This document shows positions 1 to 7,841 of a stretch of 64,000 bases of DNA, piece by piece. The stretch's first letter is position 1. The number at the start of each line of letters is the position of its first letter. The stretch comes from Fimbriimonadaceae bacterium. GTDB lineage: Bacteria > Armatimonadota > UBA10988. The stretch is taken from positions 1 to 64,000 of the forward strand of contig JADZEX010000011.1 of assembly GCA_020850355.1 (NCBI GenBank), in the 5' to 3' direction. Under the pieces are notes generated by a model. That model ran no database searches. It had not been told where the DNA came from and saw only the letters and a program-made list of their open reading frames with translations. A program made the position numbers and the translations under genes.

Positions 1-105
1 AAAGGAGCCGGCATGAACTGGAGCCCCGACGGTCTGACCGCCCTGCTGACCGTCCTGGCCGACGAGCTGACCGACCCAGCCGTCCGCCGGCCCCGCGCCG
101 CCTGA
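1..105 (+). CDS. 3' end of an unidentified gene cut by the window edge
   Basis: A frame open from the first base runs to a TGA at 103-105 and gives a short tail ending in VRRPRAA. An internal ATG lies at 13 behind AAAGGAG, so a tiny standalone gene is formally possible. A truncated longer protein is likelier, because the same frame is open to the window edge. Nothing in these 34 residues identifies a family. It ends about 100 bp before the GntR regulator on the same strand. Confidence 0.35.
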   Translation, partial: KGAGMNWSPDGLTALLTVLADELTDPAVRRPRAA

Positions 106-142
106 CCCTACGCTGTGACTCGCACCCCCCACCCGCCGTCAT

Positions 143-171
143 TTGACCCCCCTCTCGCATCATGCTAACGT
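143..171 (+). promoter_or_regulatory. Candidate sigma-70 promoter for the GntR operon
   Basis: TTGACC at 143-148, a 17-bp spacer and TAACGT at 166-171, with TGC just before the -10 as in extended -10 promoters. It lies in the only gap before the GntR gene, with the ATG at 208. The -10 is weak (3 of 6), so the call rests on the good -35, the spacing and the TG extension. The same TG-C-TA arrangement recurs upstream of carB. Confidence 0.4.
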
Positions 172-207
172 GAGGCCGGCTCAGCCAGGACAGGACACGG
201 GGACGAC

Positions 208-972
208 ATGGCGACCAAGGTGCCGGTCTATCAGCAGCTCTGCGAGCAGTTGGCGACGATGGTGCGGGAAGGGCAGGTTGCGGCGGGCGGCCGGTTTCTG
301 ACCGAGCGGCAGGTCGCCGAACGGTTCCGGGTCAGCCGCGTGACCGCCAACAAGGCGCTCGCCAGCCTGGTCTCCGAAGGCCTCCTAGAGTTTCGCAAGG
401 GCGTCGGCACGTTCGTGCGGCGGCCGGCCATGGACTACGACCTGCGCGCCCTGGTGAGCTACACCGACAAGGCCCGCGAAGCCGGGATCGAGCCCAGCAC
501 AGAGGTCTTCTGCTGTGAGCGACGCGCCTCGGAGGCCACCCTGGCCGCGCGGCTCAAACTCTTCCCCGGCGAGCCGCTGTGGTACCTCGAACGGCTGCGG
601 CTGGCCGACGAGCAGCCGATGATCCTGGAGCACCGCTGGATCGCCGCGCGGCTGTGTGACGACCTCACCGTCGAGGATGTCGCCGGGTCGCTGTTCGGGC
701 TCTGGACCGACCGCTACGGGCTGCGGGTGGGGAGCGCCGAGCAGGTCATTCGGGCCGTGGTGGTGACCGCCGCCGAAGCCGAGCGCCTCGGCATCGACGC
801 GCTGGCTGCCGCGCTGGAAGTGACCGGCGTGGGCTTCCTCGACGATGGCCGCCCGCTGTGGTACGAGCGCACGCTCTACCGGGGCGATGCGTTCGCCTTT
901 CGGCAGCATCTGGGCGGCGAGACCAGCAGCACCAACGCGGTCCGGCCGATGGCGCGGGAGGCGACGGCATGA
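208..972 (+). CDS. GntR-family transcriptional regulator (HutC/UTRA type)
   Basis: A 254-residue cytoplasmic repressor-type regulator. Residues about 5-72 form a GntR winged helix (VPVYQQL start, then FLTERQVAERFRVSRVTANK and the GVGTFV wing). Residues about 85-240 match a UTRA ligand-binding domain, with the typical LWYLERLRLADEQPM strand and a closing RPLWYERTLYRGDAF segment. UTRA domains usually bind sugar phosphates or similar small metabolites. It is the first gene of a tight cluster, and its stop overlaps the next ATG (ATGA at 969-972), so it probably regulates the downstream sugar genes and itself. The effector cannot be read from the sequence. The start was chosen from the family-typical N-terminus; only a weak purine-rich site precedes it. 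Confidence 0.9.
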   Translation: MATKVPVYQQLCEQLATMVREGQVAAGGRFLTERQVAERFRVSRVTANKALASLVSEGLLEFRKGVGTFVRRPAMDYDLRALVSYTDKAREAGIEPSTEVFCCERRASEATLAARLKLFPGEPLWYLERLRLADEQPMILEHRWIAARLCDDLTVEDVAGSLFGLWTDRYGLRVGSAEQVIRAVVVTAAEAERLGIDALAAALEVTGVGFLDDGRPLWYERTLYRGDAFAFRQHLGGETSSTNAVRPMAREATA

Positions 973-2117
973 GCGACCTGCGCGCCGCCCTGGTTGGCAC
1001 CGGGTTCATCGGGCCGGTCCACCTCGAAGCCCTGCGCCGGCTGGGTATCGGCGTGACCGGAGTGTTGGGCAGCACGCCGGACAAGTCGGCCGCGGCGGCC
1101 ACGGCCTACGGGCTGCCCCGGGGGTATGCCGACCTGGACCAGTTGCTGGCCGACCCGGCGGTCGACGTGGTGCATCTGACGACCCCCAACCGCTGGCATT
1201 ACCCGCAGGCCCTGGCAGTGCTGGCGGCCGGCAAGCATGTGCTCTGCGAGAAGCCCCTGGCCTTGACCGGACAGGAGTCGGCCGAGCTGGTCGCCCGCGC
1301 CGCCGCGGCCGGCGTCGGCGCGGGGGTCTGCTACCACAACCGCTACTACCCGCTCTGCCTGCACGCCCGCCACCTGGTGCGCAGCGGCGCCCTGGGCGAG
1401 GTCCGGGCGGTGGTCGGCGGGGTTGAGCAGGACTGGCTGCTGCGCCGCAGCGACTACAACTGGCGCGTGCTTGCCGACCAGGGCGGTGACCTCCGCGCGG
1501 TCGCCGACATCGGCACCCACTGGCTGGACCTGGTGCTGAGCATCACCGGCCTCGACGTCAGCGCGGTCCTGGCCGATCTGCTGACGGTCTACCCCACCCG
1601 GCTGCGGCCGCGCGGCGAGGTCGAGACCTTCCGGCGCGACGGGGCCAGCGCCACCGAGCCGGTTGGCATCACGACCGACGACTGCGGCTCGGTGCTGCTC
1701 CGCTTCACCTCCGGCGCGCGCGGCAACCTCTGGGTGTCGCAGGTTACCGCCGGCCGCAAGTACCGCGTGGGCTTCGAGATCATTGGCTCGGAACAGACCC
1801 TCGCCTGGCAGAGCGAAGCGCCGAACGAGCTGTGGATCGGCAACCGCGAGCAGGGCAACCGGCTGCTGTTGCGCGACGCCAGCCTGTTCACGCCCGAGGT
1901 GGCCCGCTTCACCGACTACCCGGCCGGCCACAACGAGGGCCACCCCGACAGCTTCAAGATGCTTTTCCGCGACTTCTACACCGCCCTCGCGGCCGGCCAG
2001 ACCGGCGCGGCGGCCCCCTACCCGACCTTCGCCGACGGCCACCGCGAGATCCAGTTCTGCGACGCGGTCCTGGAAAGCTGGCGGGGCGAGGGCTGGGTGC
2101 TGCTGCCGGGGCGGTGA
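969..2117 (+). CDS. Gfo/Idh/MocA-family NAD(P)-dependent oxidoreductase
   Basis: A 382-residue dehydrogenase of the glucose-fructose oxidoreductase/inositol dehydrogenase family. Residues 8-15 hold the Rossmann GTGFIG loop. EKP at 94-96 (CEKPLALT) is the signature that places a lysine near the cofactor. DIGTHWLD near 180-187 supplies the Asp/His pair of the substrate site. The C-terminal half is the family's beta-sheet domain. Members oxidise or epimerise sugars, inositols or derivatives, and the substrate here is unknown. The ATG overlaps the stop of the GntR gene by 4 nt, showing translational coupling and a likely regulatory link. The next gene starts about 25 bp later. A longer in-frame start exists upstream inside gntR, but the Rossmann motif position favours 969. 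Confidence 0.9.
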   Translation: MSDLRAALVGTGFIGPVHLEALRRLGIGVTGVLGSTPDKSAAAATAYGLPRGYADLDQLLADPAVDVVHLTTPNRWHYPQALAVLAAGKHVLCEKPLALTGQESAELVARAAAAGVGAGVCYHNRYYPLCLHARHLVRSGALGEVRAVVGGVEQDWLLRRSDYNWRVLADQGGDLRAVADIGTHWLDLVLSITGLDVSAVLADLLTVYPTRLRPRGEVETFRRDGASATEPVGITTDDCGSVLLRFTSGARGNLWVSQVTAGRKYRVGFEIIGSEQTLAWQSEAPNELWIGNREQGNRLLLRDASLFTPEVARFTDYPAGHNEGHPDSFKMLFRDFYTALAAGQTGAAAPYPTFADGHREIQFCDAVLESWRGEGWVLLPGR

Positions 2118-2143
2118 GTTAGAATGGGGGCTGGGAGCGGGTG

Positions 2144-2578
2144 ATGAGTGCGACTGCGACCGGTCTGACCAGCGATCAGCGCGCCGCGCTGCAGGCGCTG
2201 GTGGATGAACACCGCACGCTCGATGACCACCAGTTGCTGCTGGCAGCCTGGTGCCAGCTCGGTGACCGCCCCGACGAACTCGTCCTGTTCGAGATCGCGG
2301 ACGGCTTTGGTGGCAATTGGGTCTTGGGCGAGGAGTTCTACTCGCTCTGCTGGGACCGCTGGGGCGGCCTGGAGCTGCCAGGGGATGGCCTGTTTCGGAT
2401 CATCCTGACCAATCCAGTGGAGTGGTCGGCCGCGGTCGAGCGCCGCTGGGCGAGCTTCTTGGAGCTGGCGACCGCCCTGCGTGCCGGCCAGTTCGAAGTG
2501 CTGTATGCGGATCCACGCGGGGAGCGGGCCCTTGAGCAACTCCAGGCAGAAGCTGCCGCCCAGCCGGCAGTGGCTTGA
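2144..2578 (+). CDS. Unknown 144-aa protein paired with a HEPN protein
   Basis: A small acidic soluble protein of about 144 residues with no signal peptide or membrane segment. It has a conserved-looking core (ELVLFEIADGFGGNW, then GLFRIILTNPVEW) rich in aromatic residues, which I do not assign to a family. It lacks the GS...DxD pattern of the minimal nucleotidyltransferases that usually accompany HEPN proteins. ATG at 2144 follows GGGAGCGG; a GTG one codon upstream is an alternative. Its last 47 nt overlap the start of the HEPN gene in another frame, so the two are co-translated and probably function together. It sits inside a sugar operon, between an oxidoreductase and a sugar isomerase. 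Confidence 0.65.
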   Translation: MSATATGLTSDQRAALQALVDEHRTLDDHQLLLAAWCQLGDRPDELVLFEIADGFGGNWVLGEEFYSLCWDRWGGLELPGDGLFRIILTNPVEWSAAVERRWASFLELATALRAGQFEVLYADPRGERALEQLQAEAAAQPAVA

Positions 2579-3101
2579 GCAGGCCCAGGCCGACTACCGG
2601 GCTGCTGAGATCCTGGCCGGCAGCGCAGAACCAGGCCAGTGCTGCCAGGCTTCGGCGAAGTGCCAGCAGGCCGTCGAGAAGGCCCTCAAGGGCGTCGCCA
2701 CGCTGCTGGTTGAGAGCGGCGAGCAGACTGCGGTACCACAGCTCTACGAGCATCGCGTCGACCGGTTCATGACCACCATCCGGCGCTTCCGGCGCCCACT
2801 GGGCTACCGTCAGCGGGTCCAGCAGGACTTCGGTGACACCACGCTCAGCCACCGCGTCGCCGTGCTCTGCGCCCTGGCACCGCAGCGTCCGGAGCCGGGC
2901 CAACTGCACGCGCGAAACACCGAGTACCCGTACGAAGTGGCCGCGGACCACTGGACCCACCCTGCCGCTCCCGGCCAGTTCACGACGCTGGAGGTGGAGC
3001 AGCACCTCGCCACAGCCAAACAGGTCGTTGGCCGCGCCGCCTGCCTGCTGGCCGGCCATGCCCGGCGCGCAGTGCCGACCGCCGCCCGGAGGAGCCCCTG
3101 A
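2532..3101 (+). CDS. HEPN-domain protein, TTG start
   Basis: The sequence after the start fits a HEPN helical domain: [11 protein letters not shown], then [16 protein letters not shown] (compare the family's [14 protein letters not shown]), then a late ARNTEYPYE segment where the family has an R-YP motif, and a final long helix. HEPN proteins are often RNases or inactive RNA-binding partners of nucleotidyltransferase antitoxins. The Rx4-6H catalytic motif is not obvious here, so activity is uncertain. No ATG lies between the family-typical N-terminus and the upstream gene. TTG at 2532 has GGGGAG about 8 nt before it and is the best start (189 aa). It overlaps the preceding gene by 47 nt, and its TGA overlaps the next ATG by one base. 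Confidence 0.65.
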   Translation: MSNSRQKLPPSRQWLEQAQADYRAAEILAGSAEPGQCCQASAKCQQAVEKALKGVATLLVESGEQTAVPQLYEHRVDRFMTTIRRFRRPLGYRQRVQQDFGDTTLSHRVAVLCALAPQRPEPGQLHARNTEYPYEVAADHWTHPAAPGQFTTLEVEQHLATAKQVVGRAACLLAGHARRAVPTAARRSP

Positions 3102-4021
3102 TGCAACTCGGTTTCGTCTCCGCGATTCTTCCCGACCTCGACCTCGACGGCGTCCTGGCCAGCGCCGCGCGGCATGGCTACGACTGCGTCGAGGCGATGT
3201 GCTGGCCGCGCGGCAAGGCCGAACGGCGCTACGCTGGGGTCACTCACGTCGACGTCGGCGACCTCTCGCCAGCGCGGGTCGATGCCATTGGCGAGCTCTG
3301 CGCCCGGCACCGCGTGGCGCTCAGCGCCCTGGGTTACTATCCCAACCTGCTGAGCCCCGACGCGGCCGAGGCGGACGCCTGCCAAGCGCACCTGCGCCGC
3401 GTGATCGCGGGCGCCGCGGCGCTCGGGCTGGGGGTCGTCAACACCTTCATCGGTCGCGACCCGGCGCTCTCGGTGGACGCCAACTGGCCGCGGATGCGGC
3501 AGGTCTGGCGTCCGCTGCTGGCCTACGCCGCCGACTGCGGCGTGCGGATTGGCATCGAGAACTGCCCGATGTTGTTCACCGCCGACGAGTGGCCGGGCGG
3601 CAAGAACCTGGCGACCAGCCCGGTGATCTGGCGCCGGCTGTTCGACGACCTGGACAGCCCGCAGCTCGGGCTGAACTACGACCCGTCGCACCTGGTCTGG
3701 CAGATGATGGACCCGATTGCCCCGATCGCCGAGTTCGCGGGACGATTCTGGCACACCCACGCCAAGGACGTGCGCCTGAACCGCCGCGCCCTGGACGAGG
3801 TGGGCATCCTGGCGACGCCGCTGGCCTACCATCAGCCGAAGCTGCCGGGCCTCGGCGAGGTCGACTGGGGCGCCTTTTTCGCCGCCCTGACCGACGCGGG
3901 CTACGCTGGCGCGGTCTGTGTCGAAGTCGAGGACCGCGCCTACGAGGGCAGCCTGGCGGCGCGGCAGGCGGCGTTGCAGCAGAGCCACGCCTACCTGCGC
4001 CCCTACTGTGCAGCGCGCTGA
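3101..4021 (+). CDS. Sugar phosphate isomerase/epimerase, xylose-isomerase-like TIM barrel
   Basis: A 306-residue cytoplasmic TIM-barrel protein of the AP-endonuclease-2/sugar isomerase superfamily. The barrel metal ligands can be traced: E153 in GIENCPM, D194 and H197 in [10 protein letters not shown]218/H220 in FWHTHAKD, and a C-terminal CVEVED glutamate near 276. Such enzymes isomerise or epimerise keto-sugars, inositols or their phosphates. The start is well supported by GGAGGAGCCCCTG before the ATG, which overlaps the previous stop by one base (TGATG). With the Gfo/Idh enzyme upstream it makes a common oxidoreductase plus isomerase pair for rare sugars or inositol-type compounds. Confidence 0.88.
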   Translation: MQLGFVSAILPDLDLDGVLASAARHGYDCVEAMCWPRGKAERRYAGVTHVDVGDLSPARVDAIGELCARHRVALSALGYYPNLLSPDAAEADACQAHLRRVIAGAAALGLGVVNTFIGRDPALSVDANWPRMRQVWRPLLAYAADCGVRIGIENCPMLFTADEWPGGKNLATSPVIWRRLFDDLDSPQLGLNYDPSHLVWQMMDPIAPIAEFAGRFWHTHAKDVRLNRRALDEVGILATPLAYHQPKLPGLGEVDWGAFFAALTDAGYAGAVCVEVEDRAYEGSLAARQAALQQSHAYLRPYCAAR

Positions 4022-4054
4022 GCCCGCGCACTGCTCCGCCGGCCGGCGCGCGCC

Positions 4055-4084
4055 TTGACACCCCGCGGGCGACGCGCATAGAAT
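4055..4084 (+). promoter_or_regulatory. Strong sigma-70-type promoter before yebC
   Basis: A perfect -35 TTGACA at 4055-4060, an 18-bp spacer and TAGAAT at 4079-4084 (5 of 6 matches to TATAAT). Transcription would begin near 4091, about 55 nt before the yebC ATG. It separates yebC from the upstream sugar operon. The same TTGAC(A/C)-N18-TAGAAT layout recurs before the caspase gene at 34593. Confidence 0.75.
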
Positions 4085-4144
4085 CGGCCTGGCAGCGAAA
4101 TGTCGAGGAGCCTCGCCGATCCGGGACGGGGCGGAGGGAGCAGC

Positions 4145-4894
4145 ATGTCCGGGCACTCCAAATGGGCCACCATCAAGCGCAAGAAAGAGAAGAACGACCA
4201 CGCCCGTGGCAAGGTCTTCTCGCGCCATGCTCGCGAGATCATGGTCGCCGCGCGCGATGGCGGGGGCAATGCTGAGATGAATGCCCGCCTGCGCCTCTGC
4301 ATCCAGAAGGCCAGAGGCGACGGGATGCCGTCCGAAAACATCGAGCGGGCCATCAAGAAAGGCACCGGCGAGCTCGAGGGCGAGAAGTACGAGGAGCTGG
4401 TCTACGAAGGCTACGGTCCGCACGGCGTGGCCATCATGATCGACGCGATGACCGACAACCGGAATCGCACGGTCGGCGAGATCCGCGCCGCCTTCAACAA
4501 GTGCAACGGCAGTCTCGGGGAGTCCGGTTGCGTCTCGTACCAGTTTGAGACCAAGGGCGTGATCCGCGTCGAAGCCGGTGGCCGCGACGAGGACGCGATG
4601 CTCGAAGTGGCCCTCGAAGCCGGCGCCGAGGACCTGCGGTCCGATGCCGACGGGTTCCAGGTGGTCACTGGCCCGACCGACCTGATGGCCGTCGTGGCCA
4701 CCCTCGAGGGCGCCGGGCTGAAGGTCCTGGAGGCCGAACTGGCGCGCGAGGCGCAGAGCAGCATCGCCCTGGACGAGCACCAGGCGCGGCAGGTGCTCCG
4801 GCTGATCGATTTGCTCGACGACATCGACGATGTCCAGCAAGTGCACGGCAACTTCGACATCGACGAGAAGGTGCTCGAAGCGATTTCCGCGTGA
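4145..4894 (+). CDS. yebC: YebC/PmpR-family protein
   Basis: A 249-residue protein that matches the YebC family over its whole length: MSGHSKWATIKRKK start, KIFxRLxREI-like helix (KVFSRHAREI), NIERAIKKG, YEGYGPHG, ALDNRNRT-like TDNRNRTVGEIR, and a C-terminal LDDIDDVQQVHGN. The family acts in the cytoplasm. Some members are described as DNA-binding regulators, and recent work on members of the family assigns them to helping ribosomes through difficult (for example proline-rich) stretches. ATG at 4145 is preceded by GGAGGGAGCAGC, and upstream in-frame codons do not match the family. It has its own promoter and a normal length. Confidence 0.95.
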   Translation: MSGHSKWATIKRKKEKNDHARGKVFSRHAREIMVAARDGGGNAEMNARLRLCIQKARGDGMPSENIERAIKKGTGELEGEKYEELVYEGYGPHGVAIMIDAMTDNRNRTVGEIRAAFNKCNGSLGESGCVSYQFETKGVIRVEAGGRDEDAMLEVALEAGAEDLRSDADGFQVVTGPTDLMAVVATLEGAGLKVLEAELAREAQSSIALDEHQARQVLRLIDLLDDIDDVQQVHGNFDIDEKVLEAISA

Positions 4895-4924
4895 CCGCGG
4901 CCTGCGGCGCGCCAAGGAGGCAGC

Positions 4925-6373
4925 ATGAAGGTCGGTGTGATCACCTTCACGGACGGTCGTGAACGGTGCTTTCTGGGGCAGCGCGACGACTGCTTCAAGT
5001 TCCAGGCGGCGATCGAGGACTGGCTGAAGAAGGAAGGGCACGAGGCCGTCGGCGGCCAGGAGATCATCTGGAACTGGGCCACCGTCCGCGACGAGGCGCA
5101 GCGCGTCGCCGACTGCGATGCGGTGATCTTCAACTTCTCGGTCTGGTCCTATCCCGACTTCACCGCCCAGGCGGCCAACTACATCGACGCGCCGATCTGC
5201 TTTGTCGGCAACATCAACCCCGGCGCGCCGGGCTGGGTGGCCTTCTTCGCCTCGGCCGGCACGATGGACGAGATCGGCCGCAACTTCGGCCGGGTGCTTG
5301 GTGACATCAACACCACCGAAGTCGGTGGCGACCTCCGCCGCTGGCTGGCCGACCACGCGCCCGACAAGCGCGCCGTCGGGCAGGACGCCGCCCGCCGGCT
5401 GCACGGCCAGCGCTACGGCGAGTTCGACGGGCCCTCGATGGGCATGTACACCGGCCACCTCGACCAGTCGCAGTGGATGGAGCAGTTCGGCGTTCAGGTC
5501 TACCACCGCTCGCAGTTGACACTCTACTGGAAGATGCTGGAGGTCGCCAGCGAGCGGGTCGAGGCCGGCGTGAAGTGGCTCGAAGAGGTCTGCAAGGCCG
5601 TCGAGTACGACGACCAGAACCTCACCCGCGGGCTGGACGGCACGCTCGCCCGGCAGGTCCGGCTGTACCTCGCCATCAAGGACTTCTGCCGCGTCGAGGG
5701 CGTCGACTTCACCGGCCTCACCGGGCAGCTCGACTTCACCGAGTGGGACCAGGGCTGCATCATGGATGTGCCCGAGGCGCTGCTCAACGACGTGGTCGAC
5801 TGGGAAGGCGACAAGAGCCCGATCATCACCGCCACCGAGTGCGACAGCAACGCCGCGCTGACGATGCAGATCATGCACCAGATCAGCGGCACCCCAGTGC
5901 TCTTCGCCGACCTTCGCCACTATCACGAGGACCTCGAGATGTACGACCTCGTGAACAGCGGGCAGCACGCCCCGTGGCTGGCGCACCGCTCGGCCGACTG
6001 GCGCGAGAACTGGAAAGAAGTCCGCCTGATGCCGGCGCTCGGCTTCTACTTCAAGGGCGGCGGCGCCAGCGTGCAGTTCTACAGCGATGCCGAACCGCTG
6101 GTCACCTACGCCCGGTTGACCCGCAAGGCCGGCCTCTACCGGATGCACATGTTCACCGGTTCGTGGGTCGATTACGGCTTCGAGAAGAACGAAGAACTCG
6201 GCAAGATGACGACCTACCCCTGGCCGCACGTCTGGGGCAAGTTCGACATCTCGATGCGCACCCTGGCGCAGAACTTCTCCTGCAACCACATCCACGCCGT
6301 GCCCGGCAACATCATCGCCGAGCTGGAAGCGGCCTGTGAGGTGCTGGGGATCGAGCCGATTCTGCTGACCTAG
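4925..6373 (+). CDS. L-fucose/L-arabinose isomerase-like protein
   Basis: A 482-residue cytoplasmic protein of the FucI/AraA-like superfamily. An N-terminal alpha/beta domain ([10 protein letters not shown], then [15 protein letters not shown]) is followed by the catalytic half. That half contains the probable metal ligands: a glutamate in [12 protein letters not shown], an aspartate in [12 protein letters not shown] and a histidine in NHIHAVPGN. Family members isomerise aldoses to ketoses with Mn2+, but many relatives are uncharacterised, so the substrate is open. AAGGAGGCAGC precedes the ATG. It lies 30 bp after yebC on the same strand and probably shares that transcript. A 30-bp perfect palindrome follows the stop. 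Confidence 0.82.
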   Translation: MKVGVITFTDGRERCFLGQRDDCFKFQAAIEDWLKKEGHEAVGGQEIIWNWATVRDEAQRVADCDAVIFNFSVWSYPDFTAQAANYIDAPICFVGNINPGAPGWVAFFASAGTMDEIGRNFGRVLGDINTTEVGGDLRRWLADHAPDKRAVGQDAARRLHGQRYGEFDGPSMGMYTGHLDQSQWMEQFGVQVYHRSQLTLYWKMLEVASERVEAGVKWLEEVCKAVEYDDQNLTRGLDGTLARQVRLYLAIKDFCRVEGVDFTGLTGQLDFTEWDQGCIMDVPEALLNDVVDWEGDKSPIITATECDSNAALTMQIMHQISGTPVLFADLRHYHEDLEMYDLVNSGQHAPWLAHRSADWRENWKEVRLMPALGFYFKGGGASVQFYSDAEPLVTYARLTRKAGLYRMHMFTGSWVDYGFEKNEELGKMTTYPWPHVWGKFDISMRTLAQNFSCNHIHAVPGNIIAELEAACEVLGIEPILLT

Positions 6374-6416
6374 CCGCGCCGACCGGTCGCCGGTTGGCGA
6401 CTCGGCAGGTGCAGAT

Positions 6417-6446
6417 CAGCGGGCACGGCCGCGGCCGTGCCCGCTG
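6417..6446. terminator. 30-bp perfect palindrome after the isomerase gene
   Basis: Bases 6417-6446 read the same on both strands (CAGCGGGCACGGCC/GGCCGTGCCCGCTG around GC). The RNA would form a very stable GC hairpin 43 bp after the stop of the isomerase gene. There is no U-tract, so it may stabilise the 3' end or assist factor-dependent termination rather than act as a classical terminator. Confidence 0.5.
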
Positions 6447-6458
6447 CGGCCGCTGGGT

Positions 6459-6629
6459 GCCGAACTCAGCACCCAGCAGGCCGCCGACCCGATGGAGGTG
6501 TCGCGGCCGTACTTCGTCAGGTTGCTCGAACAGCGCCCAATCCCGTTCCGCGAGGCGGTCACGCAGCGCCGCGTGCGCTGCGAGGCGTCGCAGCGTTTCC
6601 CGGTCGAGTACCAGCGGCGAGGCGGTCCA
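6459..6629 (+). pseudogene. Relic of an excisionase-type helix-turn-helix antitoxin
   Basis: The frame from 6459 reads [19 protein letters not shown], then [15 protein letters not shown] and TQRRVRCEA. This matches the MerR/excisionase-like DNA-binding domain of antitoxins found before PIN or other toxins (family pattern: LTTQQAADLLNVSRPYxVKLL...IPFRxVGTHRRIRFEDL). No start codon or ribosome site is placed to express it: the first ATG at 6492 is in mid-domain. The D-L-L of the recognition helix has become D-P-M. After about 6629 the resemblance stops, and no toxin follows. I read it as a 5'-truncated, degenerate fragment. Confidence 0.55.
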
Positions 6630-6736
6630 AGCGCTGGAGTTCATGACCACCACGGCGCAGCAAAACGGTCTCTACGGATGAGGGTGCCAGCGGTCACAAT
6701 GTGGACAGCCGCCAGGTACGGTGCGAGAGGTGAGCA

Positions 6737-6955
6737 ATGAGCCAGGTCCCGACCGAGATCCTCTTCCTGGTGGAGGAAGACCCCACCGGGGGCTACACGG
6801 CCCGCGCCGTCGGCGATGCGATCTTCACCGAGGCGGACACGTGGGATCACCTCCAGCAGCAGATCCGCGACGCCGTGCTCTGCCACTTCGACGACGGCCA
6901 GGCGCCAAAGCTGGTTCGGCTGCACTTTGTCCGAGACGAGGTGCTCGCCGTATGA
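6737..6955 (+). CDS. hicB: HicB-like antitoxin
   Basis: A 72-residue protein of the short HicB type: [20 protein letters not shown] and then an [20 protein letters not shown] helix. This is the partial RNase H-like fold that binds and neutralises HicA. Longer HicB proteins add a C-terminal DNA-binding domain, which is absent here, as in many short relatives. AGAGGTGAGC precedes the ATG. Its stop overlaps the ATG of a HicA-type gene (ATGA at 6952-6955), the usual arrangement for short antitoxin-toxin pairs. Since the toxin gene is frameshifted, this antitoxin may be an orphan. Confidence 0.75.
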   Translation: MSQVPTEILFLVEEDPTGGYTARAVGDAIFTEADTWDHLQQQIRDAVLCHFDDGQAPKLVRLHFVRDEVLAV

Positions 6956-7195
6956 GACAGCCTCGCGACGTGTCCGGCGAGAGCCTGGCGAGGGCTCTGG
7001 GCCGGCTGGGTTACGGCGCTACGCGCCAGACCGGCAGCCATGTTCGGCTGACCACCGAGCGCGGGGGGCGAGCACCATGTCACGGTGCCGCGGCATGATC
7101 CACTCAAGCCCGGCACGCTACGAGCCATCCTCAACGAGGTCGGCGCCCACCATGCTCTGGCGCGCGAGGAGTTGCTCCGGCTTCTCTTCGCGTGA
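6952..7195 (+). pseudogene. hicA: hicA toxin gene with a +1 frameshift in a G6 run
   Basis: From ATG 6952 the protein begins as a HicA mRNA interferase (SGESLARALGRLGYG, then TGSHVRLTTERGG, with the catalytic His in GSHV). The frame then breaks at six Gs at 7063-7068 and stops at 7098. Removing one G restores GEHHVTVPRHDPLKPGTLRA and NEVGAHHALAREELLRLLFA with a stop at 7193-7195. That is a complete HicA of about 81 residues with the family's HxVTVPxHxxLKxGTLxxIL core. The gene is therefore inactivated, or expressed only by slippage, or the extra G is a sequencing error. It overlaps hicB by 4 nt. Confidence 0.85.
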
Positions 7196-7841
7196 CTCCT
7201 GGCCGCAACGCCCATGGACCGCCCGCCAGCGACTCCGGAAGCCAGCCCGCGCACCATTGCGGACAATCGTGCTAGTAACCCCTGACCAGCGCCTCGCGAT
7301 CCGTGGAATGCCGGTTGAGGGCAATACCGGCTGGGCGCCTTCACATAGGTCGGTTGGGGTAGCAGATCCCCTGCCGCAGCGTCCGTCGACACCGGGCGCT
7401 TTCGGCCGGCGATGGTTCGGGTTCGGCCACGTTCTTCAGTAGCCGGCCAAGGCCGGAGGTCTCTGGCCCTACCCGGGGTTGCTCTCCTCTTGGCCGTTGC
7501 GCGGCGCGCGCTTGGCTGGCAGGCCGTTGGCGGCACGGACCGAGCCAGGATTCCGGCACGTCCGCCGCATTCGCCACGCTGTGCGCCTACCCTGGTGCCC
7601 AGCGTCGCGGCGCTTCGTCCTCCGGGCTCGCGCTCCGTCGTTCCGCTGCGGGTGAAGCCCCGGCGCACGAACCCGATGGAGGACATTGGGCCAACCAACG
7701 AGCCATACCCCTCGGCGAGGATGCGAAGACCAGCCTGGCCGCTGCTGGCCCGGCTGGTGGCCTGGGACAGGTGCCTCTGTCCCAGGGGCGGCACGGCCCC
7801 AGGGCTCTGGCCGACCGCCGTCTGAGCGATCTGGTCGGCTG
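7196..7841. other. About 650 bp without a recognisable gene
   Basis: Several reading frames cross this stretch on both strands, but none begins with a ribosome site or reads like a known protein. Codon use is scattered, with many rare-looking codons and stop-interrupted frames. Two small hairpins are visible: CCGGCC-AA-GGCCGG at 7443-7456 and a 10-bp stem at 7761-7786. It follows the broken hicA and may be decayed accessory DNA. Confidence 0.5.
7761..7786 (-). terminator. Hairpin downstream of the metallopeptidase gene
   Basis: CCTGGGACAG (7761-7770), loop GTGCCT, then CTGTCCCAGG (7777-7786): a perfect 10-bp stem about 55 bp beyond the stop of the minus-strand gene ending at 7842. No U-tract follows, so it may be a 3'-end stabilising hairpin rather than a strict intrinsic terminator. 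Confidence 0.4.

Noticed and set aside
2120-2125. TAGAAT -10-like box before the unknown 144-aa gene
   Set aside because: No acceptable -35 lies 16-19 bp upstream, and the gene follows the oxidoreductase by about 25 bp, so it is probably in the operon.
2810-6295. Very long open frame on the minus strand
   Set aside because: It is antisense to the isomerase, yebC and fucose-isomerase genes, which have full motifs and ribosome sites. Long shadows are expected at this GC content.
7063-7068. Programmed frameshift in hicA
   Set aside because: There is no slippery heptamer plus stimulator and no known frameshifting in this family. A simple homopolymer indel explains it.
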